Source: an uncultured Collinsella sp. (GTDB taxonomy: Bacteria > Actinomycetota > Coriobacteriia > Coriobacteriales > Coriobacteriaceae). From it: 44,081 nucleotides of DNA. The stretch covers positions 1 through 44,081 of the forward strand of contig CABQMF010000010.1 of assembly GCA_902465265.1 (NCBI GenBank). The letters run 5' to 3'. This document shows positions 33,717 through 42,561 of the stretch, piece after piece. The translations under genes and the position numbers were made by a program. Below the pieces are notes generated by a model that saw nothing but the letters and a program-made list of their open reading frames with translations, was not told where the DNA came from and made no database searches. Within the stretch, counting starts at the first letter, position 1. The number at the start of each line of letters is the position of its first letter.

Positions 33717-34994
33717 ATGTCCACTAAGTATGCAATCGTTGGCGGCAAGCTCATCGACGGTACCGGTGCCGAGCCGGTCGAGAACTCCCTCGTTCTCGTC
33801 GACGACAACGGTAAGATCGAGTACGCCGGCACTATGCAGGACCTTCCCGAGGGCGTTGAGGTCATCGACGCCGCCGGCAAGACCGTCCTTCCCGGCCTGA
33901 TCGACACTCACCTGCACTTCTCGGGCAACCTGACCGACGATGACACCGATTGGGTCATGCAGCCGCTCCTCGAGAAGCAGGCCGTCGCCGTCAAGCAGGC
34001 CTACGACTGCCTCACCCACGGCCTCACCACCGTCTGCGAGATCGGCCGCTTTGGTATCCAGATCCGTGACTGCATCGACAAGGGCGTCTTTAAGGGCCCG
34101 CGCGTTCTGGCCACCGGTCTGGGCTTCTGCCGCGTTGCCGGCCACGGTGACTCCCACCACTGCACCCAGGAGCTCAACAAGGAATCCCATCCTTGGGGTG
34201 ACCAGGTCGACGGTCCTTGGGATCTGCGCAAGGCCGTCCGTCGTCGCCTGCGTGAGAACCCCGATGCCATCAAGATCTGGGCTACCGGTGGCGGAATCTG
34301 GCGCTGGGACTCCGGTCGCGACCAGCACTATTGCTCCGAGGAGATCCAGGCCGTGGTCGAAGAGGCCAAGATGGTCGGCATCCCCGTGTGGAGCCACTGC
34401 TACAACAACCACGCCGCTGCCTATGATTCCGTTCGCTTTGGCTGCGAGCAGCTGATTCACGGCTTCGATATCGATGAGCGCACCATGGACCTCATGGCCG
34501 AGCAGGGCACCTTCTTCACCCCGACGATCGCCTTCCTGCCCACTTGGTACGCCACCTATCCGCCCGTCTACGTCCCCGAGCTGCACGACAAGTACGAGGG
34601 CACCCTGGTCGAGAAGGAGCTGCAGCGCAACTACGACTGCCTGCGCGAGGCCAAGAAGCGCGGCGTCGTCATGACGATCGGCTCCGACTCCTTCTCCTTC
34701 GTCACCCCGTACGGCACCTGCTCCATCGAGGAGATGTACGAGTTCGTCGACAAGATCGGCTTCACCCCGGTCGAGACCATCACCTGCGCCACCCTCAACG
34801 GTGCCAAGATGTGCCACATCGAGGACGAGACCGGTTCCATCGAGGCCGGCAAGTGCGCCGACCTGCTGGTCGTCAACGGTGACGTCGCCGCCGACATCCA
34901 CGTGCTCAACACCGACAACATGGACGTCATCATGAAGGACGGCTGGATCGTCGAGGCTGGCACCTTTGGCGAGGCCAACAAATACAGCGCCTAA
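33717..34994 (+). CDS. Imidazolonepropionase-like metal-dependent amidohydrolase
   Basis: Cytoplasmic hydrolase of the amidohydrolase superfamily, 425 residues. The metal and catalytic residues are in place: DTHLH (His65, His67), the likely carboxylated lysine in AIKIWATGG (Lys186), His227 (WSHCY), His248 (IHGF) and Asp324 (GSDSF). N- and C-terminal strands form the small beta-sandwich, ending in GKCADLLVVNGD, as in imidazolonepropionase and prolidase-like members. These act on cyclic amides or peptides; the substrate here is not known. It follows the permease in one probable operon, and carbamate kinase lies upstream. Ribosome site TAAGGAGG precedes ATG 33717. Its terminator-like hairpin is at 35053-35074. 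Confidence 0.92.
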   Translation: MSTKYAIVGGKLIDGTGAEPVENSLVLVDDNGKIEYAGTMQDLPEGVEVIDAAGKTVLPGLIDTHLHFSGNLTDDDTDWVMQPLLEKQAVAVKQAYDCLTHGLTTVCEIGRFGIQIRDCIDKGVFKGPRVLATGLGFCRVAGHGDSHHCTQELNKESHPWGDQVDGPWDLRKAVRRRLRENPDAIKIWATGGGIWRWDSGRDQHYCSEEIQAVVEEAKMVGIPVWSHCYNNHAAAYDSVRFGCEQLIHGFDIDERTMDLMAEQGTFFTPTIAFLPTWYATYPPVYVPELHDKYEGTLVEKELQRNYDCLREAKKRGVVMTIGSDSFSFVTPYGTCSIEEMYEFVDKIGFTPVETITCATLNGAKMCHIEDETGSIEAGKCADLLVVNGDVAADIHVLNTDNMDVIMKDGWIVEAGTFGEANKYSA

Positions 34995-35035
34995 ACTACC
35001 GTTCATCGACGACTGGATGTAAAACACAGTATTTG

Positions 35036-35077
35036 ATTGCATAATGCAATGGAGAGGGTCGCTTGCGGCCCTCTTTA
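35036..35077 (+). promoter_or_regulatory. Palindromic operator over a -10 element, then a terminator-like hairpin
   Basis: ATTGCATAATGCAAT (35036-35050) is a perfect 15-base palindrome containing the -10-like CATAAT (35040-35045), with TGTAAA 16 bases upstream. Directly after it, AGAGGGTCGC (35053-35062) and GCGGCCCTCT (35065-35074) form a stem followed by TTATT. The hairpin may end the amidohydrolase transcript, yet it sits just downstream of the apparent promoter and 29 bases before the histidine kinase gene. ACCGTTCATC (34998-35007) a little upstream fits the LytTR half-site consensus. Confidence 0.45.
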
Positions 35078-35105
35078 TTGCTATGGGTGCGATAGATAAA
35101 AGGGG

Positions 35106-36497
35106 ATGACGGTGGATTTAAACAGGCTGATTCTGGGCAAGAGCTACAACTCTACCAAGGTCTTTCGTACGGCCCAGCATGTGGTCCAGGCCATCCTGCT
35201 CGGCGTTGTCGTTCCGGCGCTTATCCTGCTGCTTATCTGGGATTTAACCGATAACCCCAATCCCGTTCCGGGCGTTGTCGTTATTGCCGGCATGGTCATG
35301 CTGTGCTTCTTTTTCTCGTATGTCTTTGTGGTCCCCGACGACCTCACATCGAGCGCAACCGACCGTACGCTCGCCATCGCATCAAAAATATTCGCCTACA
35401 CGTCGCGCGGCCTTACGCCCGAAGCGGCCCTGGGCGCCTCTAAAATCATCCTGTCCGAGACCATCGCCTCTGCCATCTGCTTTACCGATGGCAAACAGGT
35501 GTTGGCAAGCTGGGGCGAGGACTCGGCAAAGTGCCCTGCCGGCACCCCGGTCGTGCTCAAGACCACGCTCAGTGTGATTGAGACGGGCGAGCAGAGCGTG
35601 TTTTCGCGTGACACCTCCAATGAGACGGGCGGTTATTTTCCCCGCCTGCGCGCCGGCATTGTCGCGCCGCTTACCGTGCGCGGGCATTGCGTGGGCACAC
35701 TCGAGCTGTATTACCCCCGCCTGAGCAGCATTGATATGCGCCAGACGGCCCTTGCCTCGGGCTTTGCCGATCTCATTTCCACGCAGCTCGCCAGCTTTGA
35801 GCTCGAGCGCCAGGACGAGCTCACAGCCCGCGTTGAACTTCGTGCCCTGCAATCGCAGGTCGACCCGCATTTTCTATTCAATACCATTAGCACGATCGTG
35901 TCGCTCGTTCGAACCGAGCCCGACAAGGCGCGATCGCTGCTGATCGACTTTTCCAATTACTATCGTCAGACGCTTTCTGACTCCGATACGCTCACCACGC
36001 TCGAGCACGAGGTGGAACAGGGCACTCGTTATATCAATCTTATGCAGGCCCGGTATGGCGACGGCCGTCTGCGCGTTTCGGTCGACATCGACTTTGAGGT
36101 GCGCGACAGCCTGGTACCGCCGTTTATCTTGCAGCCGCTGCTCGAAAACTGCATCAAGCATGCGCAGCGCGAGATCGAGCCGCTTTCTATTCGTGTTAGG
36201 GCTTTCGAGACCGATGACGGCTTGGAGATCATTGTCGAAGATGACGGCATCGGGATGAGCGAAGAAGTCTGCGCGCATCTGTTTGAGCAGCATCGCCGAG
36301 AGGAGCCCGAGAGCATTACCGCCGACGGCTCCATCAAGCGAGGTTGCGGCCTGGCGCTCTTCAACGTGCTTCAGCGCATCCATTTCTTTTACGGAGAAGA
36401 TTCTGGCATGCGCGTGAAGTCCCAGGAGGGCGTGGGGACGCAGGTCATCGTTGAGTTGAACGGCGAGCCGCATGAGCCGGCGCCGCTAACGGTGTAG
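35106..36497 (+). CDS. LytS-type sensor histidine kinase
   Basis: Membrane histidine kinase of the LytS/YehU class, partner of the regulator that follows. Seen in 463 residues: two membrane spans (about 24-46 and 56-77), a GAF-like cytoplasmic domain (about 95-225), the His-kinase dimerisation motif LQSQVDPHFLFNT with phospho-acceptor His255, and an ATPase domain with N (LLENCIKHA), G1 (VEDDGIGMS) and a GCGLALFN loop. The start could be ATG 35106 or GTG 35112; AGGGG at 35101-35105 suits the GTG better. It is 41% or so similar by eye in layout to the kinase at 41146, a clear paralogue. No signal is known. Confidence 0.92.
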   Translation: MTVDLNRLILGKSYNSTKVFRTAQHVVQAILLGVVVPALILLLIWDLTDNPNPVPGVVVIAGMVMLCFFFSYVFVVPDDLTSSATDRTLAIASKIFAYTSRGLTPEAALGASKIILSETIASAICFTDGKQVLASWGEDSAKCPAGTPVVLKTTLSVIETGEQSVFSRDTSNETGGYFPRLRAGIVAPLTVRGHCVGTLELYYPRLSSIDMRQTALASGFADLISTQLASFELERQDELTARVELRALQSQVDPHFLFNTISTIVSLVRTEPDKARSLLIDFSNYYRQTLSDSDTLTTLEHEVEQGTRYINLMQARYGDGRLRVSVDIDFEVRDSLVPPFILQPLLENCIKHAQREIEPLSIRVRAFETDDGLEIIVEDDGIGMSEEVCAHLFEQHRREEPESITADGSIKRGCGLALFNVLQRIHFFYGEDSGMRVKSQEGVGTQVIVELNGEPHEPAPLTV

Positions 36498-36535
36498 CAC
36501 GCGGTTGGATTGAGAGAAAAAGAGGGGAAGCGCAT

Positions 36536-37270
36536 ATGTCCGAAGGCTGGAACATCCTGGTGGTTGATGACGAGCCTCCCATTAGGGCTGAGCTACGCTA
36601 TCTGTTGGAAAAGGATACGCGTGTGGGTCAGATTGCCGAGGCGGGCAATGTCACCGAAGCTGTGGAGTCGATTCTGTCGAACAAGCCCGACGTGCTGTTT
36701 TTAGACATTACCATGCCCGGTCGCTCGGGAATTGAGCTTGCCGAGACGTTGCAGAACCTAAAGACGCCGCCGGTCGTGGTGTTTGTGACGGCATTTGCCG
36801 AGTATGCGGCCGATGCCTATAACCTCGATGCTGTCGATTACATCGTCAAGCCGGTCGAGGATGCCCGCTTGTCAAAGGCGCTCGACAAGATCGAGACTGC
36901 CCTGGGCGCTCGCCGTGTCGTCCATGCTCCGCGCCAGCCTTTGCGCCTGACGGTGGATCGCGGGGGCAAAAAGGTGTTCATTCCCGTGGCGGATGTCTGC
37001 TACTTTGAGGCGCGCGCCGATTTTTGCAACGCCGTTTGCGCCGAGGGGACGTACCTGATCAATGAGTCGATTTCCTCGCTCGAGCGTCGCCTAGCCTCCG
37101 AGGGCTTTATCCGTGTCCACCGCAGCTATCTGGTTAATTTGGAAGACGTGCACAATGTCGAGATCGGCTCCACGGGCCTTATGGAGCTCAGGCTCGATCG
37201 CGTAACCTCGACGGTGCCCGTGTCCCGCCGTCGCGCTGCCGAGGTCAAATCGCACTTGGGGCTTGCGTAA
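36536..37270 (+). CDS. LytTR-family response regulator
   Basis: Transcription regulator paired with the upstream kinase, 244 residues. The receiver domain (about 5-120) has the acidic pair DDE, phospho-acceptor Asp57 (FLDITMPG), the FVTAF threonine and the IVKPVE lysine. The LytTR DNA-binding domain (about 138-240) shows VCYFEARADFCNAV and FIRVHRSYLVNLEDV. AGGGGAAG precedes ATG 36536. Its targets may include the window's own promoters with ACCGTTCA-type sites, an inference only. Confidence 0.94.
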   Translation: MSEGWNILVVDDEPPIRAELRYLLEKDTRVGQIAEAGNVTEAVESILSNKPDVLFLDITMPGRSGIELAETLQNLKTPPVVVFVTAFAEYAADAYNLDAVDYIVKPVEDARLSKALDKIETALGARRVVHAPRQPLRLTVDRGGKKVFIPVADVCYFEARADFCNAVCAEGTYLINESISSLERRLASEGFIRVHRSYLVNLEDVHNVEIGSTGLMELRLDRVTSTVPVSRRRAAEVKSHLGLA

Positions 37271-37323
37271 GGGTCGGTGCGCCATCGTTTGCCGTTACAG
37301 GTTTGGCATGACTGTGCGGTGGG

Positions 37324-37329
37324 CATAAT
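37324..37329 (+). promoter_or_regulatory. Possible -10 element for the phospholipase-like gene
   Basis: CATAAT in GGTGGGCATAATGGATTGC, 32 bases before the start codon, with TTTGGC 16 bases upstream. Confidence 0.4.
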
Positions 37330-37361
37330 GGATTGCATCGAATGAAATCGAAAGGATTATT

Positions 37362-38306
37362 ATGCCCGCGCTCATTACGCATCATCTGTTTGGCGAGGAA
37401 AGCATCGACCGTCTTCCGCAGGGCGTTATCGCGTCCGATGAGGAGCGCATCGCCTTTATCCTGGGCAACCAGGGCCCCGACCCGTTTTTCTTCCACATGC
37501 TCACGCCGCGCATCTCCGACTGCATGTCGCTTGCTCAGGTCATGCACCGCTCGCGCATGTCGCGCCAGTTCTCGTGCCTGCGCGACGGCGTGTCGCGCCT
37601 GCAGCCGCGCGATGCCAATCTGGGTCGCGCCTTTGCGCTGGGCCTGCTGTCGCACTATGTGCTCGATCGCAATGCCCACCCCTTTGTCTACGAGCAGCAG
37701 TTTGGCATTGTCGAGTCCGACCCCGAGCTCGAGGCTTCGGGCAGTCAAGTTCACGCCGTGCTCGAAAGCGACCTGGACGTGCTGATGCTGCAGCTCAAAC
37801 GTGACGGGGCCACGGTCGAGGATTATCCTCCGGCGGGCGAGATCGTCACTACCGACCGCATCAATCGCGTTGCCGGCGTGCTGATGAGCTACGTCGCCGG
37901 GCGCGTGTACGGTATCGACATCCCGGCGGGGGAGTACGCCGGCGCCGTCTCGGACATGCAGATGCTCTACCGCACTATCGAGCCGGCCGGTTCGGCCAAG
38001 ACGCGCGCGATTGCCCTGCTCGAGGGCTTGGTGCACGATTATTCGCTGCTCGACGGCCTTGCGCACCGCGTGACGACCGAGCTGCCCGAGCGTACCGGCA
38101 ACCTGGGCCACTTGGCATGGAAGAACCCCTTTACCGATGAAGTCTCGACCGAGAGCTTTCCCGAGGTCTTTGACCGCGCTCTGCTCGATTACGAGTGCAC
38201 GGTCGCCCGCTTTATCGAGACCGGCGATATGGAAGCCGTGACCAACCACGTCAATTACAGCGGTCGCGTGCTCGGCGCCGACGAAGAGTTCGACCGCGAG
38301 GAGTAG
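37362..38306 (+). CDS. Zinc-dependent phospholipase C-like protein
   Basis: Putative metal hydrolase of the zinc-dependent phospholipase C family, 314 residues. Seen: an N-terminal THHLFGEES segment, NQGPDPFFFH, and LGLLSHYVLDRNAHPFVYE, whose His and Asp residues match the metal-binding helices of the family. There is no signal peptide, so it is probably cytoplasmic, unlike secreted clostridial toxins; many such proteins have no known substrate. AAAGGA lies 5 bases before ATG 37362. It is a single gene between the first two-component pair and a family B repeat that starts 16 bases after its stop. Confidence 0.82.
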   Translation: MPALITHHLFGEESIDRLPQGVIASDEERIAFILGNQGPDPFFFHMLTPRISDCMSLAQVMHRSRMSRQFSCLRDGVSRLQPRDANLGRAFALGLLSHYVLDRNAHPFVYEQQFGIVESDPELEASGSQVHAVLESDLDVLMLQLKRDGATVEDYPPAGEIVTTDRINRVAGVLMSYVAGRVYGIDIPAGEYAGAVSDMQMLYRTIEPAGSAKTRAIALLEGLVHDYSLLDGLAHRVTTELPERTGNLGHLAWKNPFTDEVSTESFPEVFDRALLDYECTVARFIETGDMEAVTNHVNYSGRVLGADEEFDREE

Positions 38307-38322
38307 CAAACCGTTTCAATAA

Positions 38323-38387
38323 GTTGCGGTGGAATAGTTCCTGTTTGGGCTCCTGGAGTCCTTGAATAGGAACTATTTCACCGCAAC
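38323..38387. repeat. Repeat family B, copy 2
   Basis: Arms of 20 bases, 38323-38342 and 38368-38387, pair with one mismatch around a 25-base spacer. The outer GTTGCGGTGAAATAG is shared with the copy at 23525-23587; the inner part (TTCCT versus GGGA) and spacer are different. No T-tract. Confidence 0.8.
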
Positions 38388-38483
38388 TGCGTTGGGGCGC
38401 GAGGAGTTTGTTCCGGGCAAAGGCCGCGGGTGCCGCTCTCGGCCCTTTGCCGAATCCTTACCGGCGCTTCTGGACAATTGGGG

Positions 38484-38489
38484 TACGAT
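38484..38489 (+). promoter_or_regulatory. Possible -10 element for the MFS gene
   Basis: TACGAT in TTGGGGTACGATGAAC, 41 bases before the start codon. The GGGGTAC context matches the nifJ upstream element GGGGTACAAT. Confidence 0.35.
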
Positions 38490-38530
38490 GAACTAACTGC
38501 ATATCGGGCGAATACGAAGGGGCCCTGTCC

Positions 38531-39781
38531 ATGAAATACACCAAGCTCGAGCGTAACTGGGTTATGTACGATGTGGGCAACTCGGCCCTCGTGCTGCTCA
38601 ATACCTCGGTGGTGCCCATCTACTTTAACGCCATCAATACCGGTGCTTCCTCGGCAGACCTGGTGGTCGCTTGGGGCAACGCGCAGACGATCGCCTCGTT
38701 GGTCATTGCCATGCTCATGCCCATTCTGGGCGCGCTTGCCGATTACGCCGGCAACAAGATCAAGTTCTTCTTGGGCTTCTTCCTTACGGGCCTGGTTCTT
38801 TGCCTGGCGCAGGCTATCCCCATGTCCGCCATGGCATTTTTGACCGTGTACGTGCTGTGCACTATCGGCCTTAACTCTTCTATGACGTTCTACGACGCCA
38901 TGCTGCCCGACATTACCACCGACGAGCGCATGGACGCCGTGTCCAGCTCGGGCTATGCCTGGGGCTACATCGGTTCCACCGTGCCGTTCATCATCTGCTT
39001 GGCGCTTATCATGGGTGGCCCCGCTCTTGGCGTCCCCACCATGCTGGCAACGCGTCTGTCGTTTGTCATCACCGGTGCCTGGTGGCTCATCTTTACCCTG
39101 CCGCTCATTCGCACCTATAAGCAAAAGTACGGTCGCGAGCGCGGCCCCCAGGATACCATCGGTCACATCGTGGGCGGCGTGTTCTCCGAGGTCGGACACA
39201 CCATGCGCGAGATCGCCCACAACAAGCCCGTGCTGGTCTACATGATCGCGTTCTTCTTCTACATCGATGGTGTCCATACGGTCATCTCCATGGCAACCAG
39301 CTACGGCTCGGCTTTGGGCATCGATTCGACCCAGCTGGTGCTGGCACTGCTCGTTACGCAGTTCGTCGCTTTCCCGTCCGCCATTATCTACGGCAAGCTC
39401 GCCGGTCGCGTGGGCACGCTCAACATGATCATGGTGGCCGTCGCCGCCTACATGGGCATCGTGCTCTTTGCCGCGTTTTTCTTAAAGACTGCCTTTGAGT
39501 TCTGGGTGCTCGCCATTTTGGTCGGCTTGTTCCAGGGTGGCGTTCAGGCGCTCAGCCGCAGCTATTTTGGCCGCATCATCCCCAAGGAAAAGTCCAACGA
39601 GTACTACGGCTTCTTTGATATCTTTGGCCGCTACGCAAGCGTGATGGGCACCTTCCTGGTGTCGGTCGTCACCTCGCTGACCGGCAACCCGTCGCTGGGC
39701 GTCCTTTCCATCGGCGTGCTGCTGGTGCTTGGCTTTGTGCTGCTGGTCCGTCTGTCCCGCATGGCTCAGACGGCGGCGTAA
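38531..39781 (+). CDS. MFS transporter, UMF1/Atg22-like
   Basis: Membrane exporter or permease of 416 residues with about twelve spans. The sequence fits the UMF1 (vacuole effluxer Atg22-like) branch of the major facilitator superfamily: the N-terminal WVMYDVGNSALVLL motif, GALADYAGNK between spans 2 and 3, SSSGYAWGYIGS, and QALSRSYFGRIIPKEKSNEYYGFFDIFGR in the second half. In yeast Atg22 exports amino acids from the vacuole; bacterial members have no assigned substrate. GAAGGGG precedes ATG 38531. It is a single-gene unit. Confidence 0.9.
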   Translation: MKYTKLERNWVMYDVGNSALVLLNTSVVPIYFNAINTGASSADLVVAWGNAQTIASLVIAMLMPILGALADYAGNKIKFFLGFFLTGLVLCLAQAIPMSAMAFLTVYVLCTIGLNSSMTFYDAMLPDITTDERMDAVSSSGYAWGYIGSTVPFIICLALIMGGPALGVPTMLATRLSFVITGAWWLIFTLPLIRTYKQKYGRERGPQDTIGHIVGGVFSEVGHTMREIAHNKPVLVYMIAFFFYIDGVHTVISMATSYGSALGIDSTQLVLALLVTQFVAFPSAIIYGKLAGRVGTLNMIMVAVAAYMGIVLFAAFFLKTAFEFWVLAILVGLFQGGVQALSRSYFGRIIPKEKSNEYYGFFDIFGRYASVMGTFLVSVVTSLTGNPSLGVLSIGVLLVLGFVLLVRLSRMAQTAA

Positions 39782-39883
39782 GACAACTGGGCTCAGTACG
39801 GCAATTGTGCCTATCCGCAGCACTCTTTTGGAAGTAGCCGCATAAATCATTCTGACTTCCGAACAATGTTTAGCCCAAGTGGG

Positions 39884-39941
39884 TATGATGGAATCAGCTA
39901 GGTCGCGGGGCGTCGCCTGTGTTTGGCGGCGCCCCGTTTTT
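39884..39941 (+). promoter_or_regulatory. -10-like element followed by a terminator hairpin
   Basis: TATGAT in GTGGGTATGATGGAATC (39884-39889) is followed 17 bases later by a strong hairpin: arms CGGGGCGTCGCC (39906-39917) and GGCGGCGCCCCG (39925-39936, one mismatch), then TTTTT (39937-39941). Only 20 bases separate the T-tract from the glycosyltransferase ATG, filled by its ribosome site. Transcription of that gene must pass the hairpin, so it is either an attenuator or a 5'-end structure. Confidence 0.55.
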
Positions 39942-39961
39942 GTGTTGCAGGGAGGGAAGGC

Positions 39962-41149
39962 ATGAACGCCACGGTTGTGATTCCAACATATTGGGCGGGC
40001 GATGATGCCCGTGCAAACGCTCCCGGCGTCTATGACCACTCGACGAAGCTTAACGCCACCAATCCCGAGCTCGACCGCTGCCTGACCTCGCTCGAGCAGG
40101 TGCGCGACATTCCGAGGATTATTCTTTTGGTGGTCTGTCCCGTTTCGGCCACGGCTGATGTGTCGAAGCGCGTGCGCGAAATCGTCGACGCTCACCCTAC
40201 GCTCAAGGTCACCGTGGTTACCAACACCCAGGCATCGCGTATCGCCGACCGTGTGGCACAGATTGCTCCCAAGGGCTCGGGCGAGTGCGTGAGCCTGCGC
40301 GGATACGGCGCCATTCGCAATATGGGGCTTGCCTGCGCTGCGGTGCTCGGCCACGATGCCGTTGTCTTTTTGGATGACGACGAGACCGTTATCGATGCCG
40401 ACTTTATGAAGCGCGCGACCTATGCACTGGGCCAGCAGACGCGTCAGGGCTTGCCGATTTTGGTTAAGAGCGGTTACTTTTACGATCGCGACGGATCGCC
40501 GTTGGCGCCCACAGACAAGGCGGGCATTTGCCATCGTTGGTGGACCAAGCGCATCGAGTTCAATCGTTGGATGAAAAAGGCGCTCTCGGGCACTCGCATC
40601 TCGCGTTCAAACTACGTATGCGGTGGCCTTATGGCGCTTCATGCCCGCGCCTTTACCCGTGTGGCGTTTGACCCGTTTATCACCCGAGGCGAGGACCTGG
40701 ATTACCTCTTTAACATGCGCATGTTTGGCTACGACGTGTGGTTTGACAACGAGTGGACCGTTCGTCACCTGCCGCCCGAGTCCGAGAAGCGCTCGCCGCG
40801 TTTTATGCAGGATGTGTACCGTTGGTACTACGAGCGTGCCAAGCTGACATTTGCCGCGCACCAGCAGGAGCTCGTTCCCGTCACGGCCGCGTCGCTCATG
40901 CCCTATCCGGGCCCGTGGATTTCGCGCGAGCTCGACGACCGCGTGCGCAAGACCGCCATGGTCCGCAGCATGTTTACCCGCGAGCACGAGGGGTACCTGC
41001 GCATTTGGAGGCACGGTATTGACGAGGCCAAGACCTACGCGCGCCAAAACGCCGCAAGCTACCTGCGTTTCCAGAGCTTTTGGCCCAAGATCATGGACGG
41101 GCTCTGGCGCGACGCACAACTGACCAGCATCCTGGAGGGGACTGAATGA
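39962..41149 (+). CDS. Glycosyltransferase (GT-A fold, family 2-like)
   Basis: Probable sugar transferase of 395 residues. The N-terminus MNATVVIPTYW is the nucleotide-sugar binding strand of GT-A enzymes. FLDDDETVID (about 138-147) carries the metal-binding acidic cluster, and GEDLDYLFNMRMFGYD matches the acceptor/catalytic ED motif. There is no membrane span; the C-terminal 120 residues are helical. GGAGGGAAGG precedes ATG 39962. Its stop overlaps the start of the next gene, a LytS-type kinase, as ATGA (41146-41149). That coupling suggests a role in envelope glycan or polysaccharide synthesis under the same control. Donor and acceptor unknown. Confidence 0.87.
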   Translation: MNATVVIPTYWAGDDARANAPGVYDHSTKLNATNPELDRCLTSLEQVRDIPRIILLVVCPVSATADVSKRVREIVDAHPTLKVTVVTNTQASRIADRVAQIAPKGSGECVSLRGYGAIRNMGLACAAVLGHDAVVFLDDDETVIDADFMKRATYALGQQTRQGLPILVKSGYFYDRDGSPLAPTDKAGICHRWWTKRIEFNRWMKKALSGTRISRSNYVCGGLMALHARAFTRVAFDPFITRGEDLDYLFNMRMFGYDVWFDNEWTVRHLPPESEKRSPRFMQDVYRWYYERAKLTFAAHQQELVPVTAASLMPYPGPWISRELDDRVRKTAMVRSMFTREHEGYLRIWRHGIDEAKTYARQNAASYLRFQSFWPKIMDGLWRDAQLTSILEGTE

Positions 41150-42489
41150 TCGACCGCCGCGCCCAGCGCGATAATTCAATATCAATCTTTCGCGTGATCG
41201 CCGTTGTCTGCGCCATTTGCGTGCTGGTGTACTTTATTTTTGCCCTGGCGACCGGAATCGAGCCGATTGCGACCGTGGTCGCCTGCGCGTTGCTGTGCAT
41301 CTTTCTATGCATTTTTATCTATTTGACGCTCAATCCCGATTCGGTGCGTTCGCAGTACACCGAAGAGACGCTCTCGGTGGCCTCTGCCATGCTCGAGGAC
41401 ATCAAGGGCGGCCTGACGCAGGAGTCGGCGCGTCTGGTGTGCCAGCGCATTTTGCCCGAGACGCGTGCCATGACGGTTGCCATCACCGACGAGAGCAACG
41501 TGCTGGCCTGCGCGGGCGAGTTTGAGGAAAAGCTGCTGCCCGATTCGCCCATCCACACACTTGCCACGCGCTACGTCATCGAGCACGGTATCGTCCAGTC
41601 GTTCAACCGCGTGGTGGACGTGGTGGGCTCGGATGGCTCGCACAACCATGTTCCCGCCGGTATCATCGCTCCTATCAAGGTGGGCGACCGCACCGTCGGC
41701 ACGCTTAAGTTCTACTACAAGACCCTGCGTGCCGTCGACCGCACCCAGTACGCGCTCGCCTCGGGTTTTGCCGAGATTCTGTCCACGCAGCTCGCCATCC
41801 ACGAGCTCGAGGTGCAAAAGGAGCTCACGGCCCGTGCCGAGGTGCGTGCCCTGCAAGCGCAGATCAACCCACACTTCCTGTTCAATACGCTCAACACCAT
41901 CGCGTCGTTTACGCGTACCGACCCGCTGCGCGCCCGCGAGCTGCTGCGCGAGTTCTCCTCGTTCTATCGCGCCACGCTCGACAATTCGGGTTCGCTCATT
42001 CCCGTGTCGCGCGAGGTCGCGCAGACCAAGCGCTACCTGACGTTTGAGAAGGCGCGCTTTGGCGAGGACCGCGTGCTGGCGACCTTCGATGTGTCCGAGG
42101 ACGTCGAGGACACGCTGGTGCCGGCATTTGTAATCCAGCCGATCGTCGAGAATGCCGTGCGCCACGGTATGGGCGACGACGATGCGCTGAGGATCGACGT
42201 GTCGGTCCACACGGATGGCGACGATGCGATTTTGATTGCGGTCGCCGATAACGGCGTGGGCATGGATGAAGGCACCGCTGCCAGACTGTTTGACGAGCGC
42301 TCTGCCCGTCCCGACGCCAACTCCCCACAGGGTGGCGGCGCCGGTGTGGCCATGCACAATATTTCGGAGCGCATCCATCGCTTTTATGGACCGCACTCCT
42401 ATACGCGCGTCGAATCGGCGCCGGGCAAGGGCACCAAAGTGCTCCTGCATCTCGATTTGTCGGAGAGCATCTTCGACATTCAAGAGTAA
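41146..42489 (+). CDS. LytS-type sensor histidine kinase, second copy
   Basis: Paralogue of the kinase at 35106, 447 residues. Two membrane spans (about 13-35 and 41-62), a GAF-like domain (about 75-215), dimerisation motif LQAQINPHFLFNTLN with His243, and an ATPase domain with N (IVENAVRHG), G1 (VADNGVGMD) and a GGAGVAMHN loop. All catalytic residues are present. Translation is coupled to the glycosyltransferase by a 4-base overlap. A 72-base gap leads to the response regulator. Confidence 0.93.
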   Translation: MIDRRAQRDNSISIFRVIAVVCAICVLVYFIFALATGIEPIATVVACALLCIFLCIFIYLTLNPDSVRSQYTEETLSVASAMLEDIKGGLTQESARLVCQRILPETRAMTVAITDESNVLACAGEFEEKLLPDSPIHTLATRYVIEHGIVQSFNRVVDVVGSDGSHNHVPAGIIAPIKVGDRTVGTLKFYYKTLRAVDRTQYALASGFAEILSTQLAIHELEVQKELTARAEVRALQAQINPHFLFNTLNTIASFTRTDPLRARELLREFSSFYRATLDNSGSLIPVSREVAQTKRYLTFEKARFGEDRVLATFDVSEDVEDTLVPAFVIQPIVENAVRHGMGDDDALRIDVSVHTDGDDAILIAVADNGVGMDEGTAARLFDERSARPDANSPQGGGAGVAMHNISERIHRFYGPHSYTRVESAPGKGTKVLLHLDLSESIFDIQE

Positions 42490-42561
42490 AATGATAGGTT
42501 ACGGGTTTAACGCTAGTTGGCGGATGCCCGACGTAGTTAGTTGACGAAAGGTTTTATCCCT

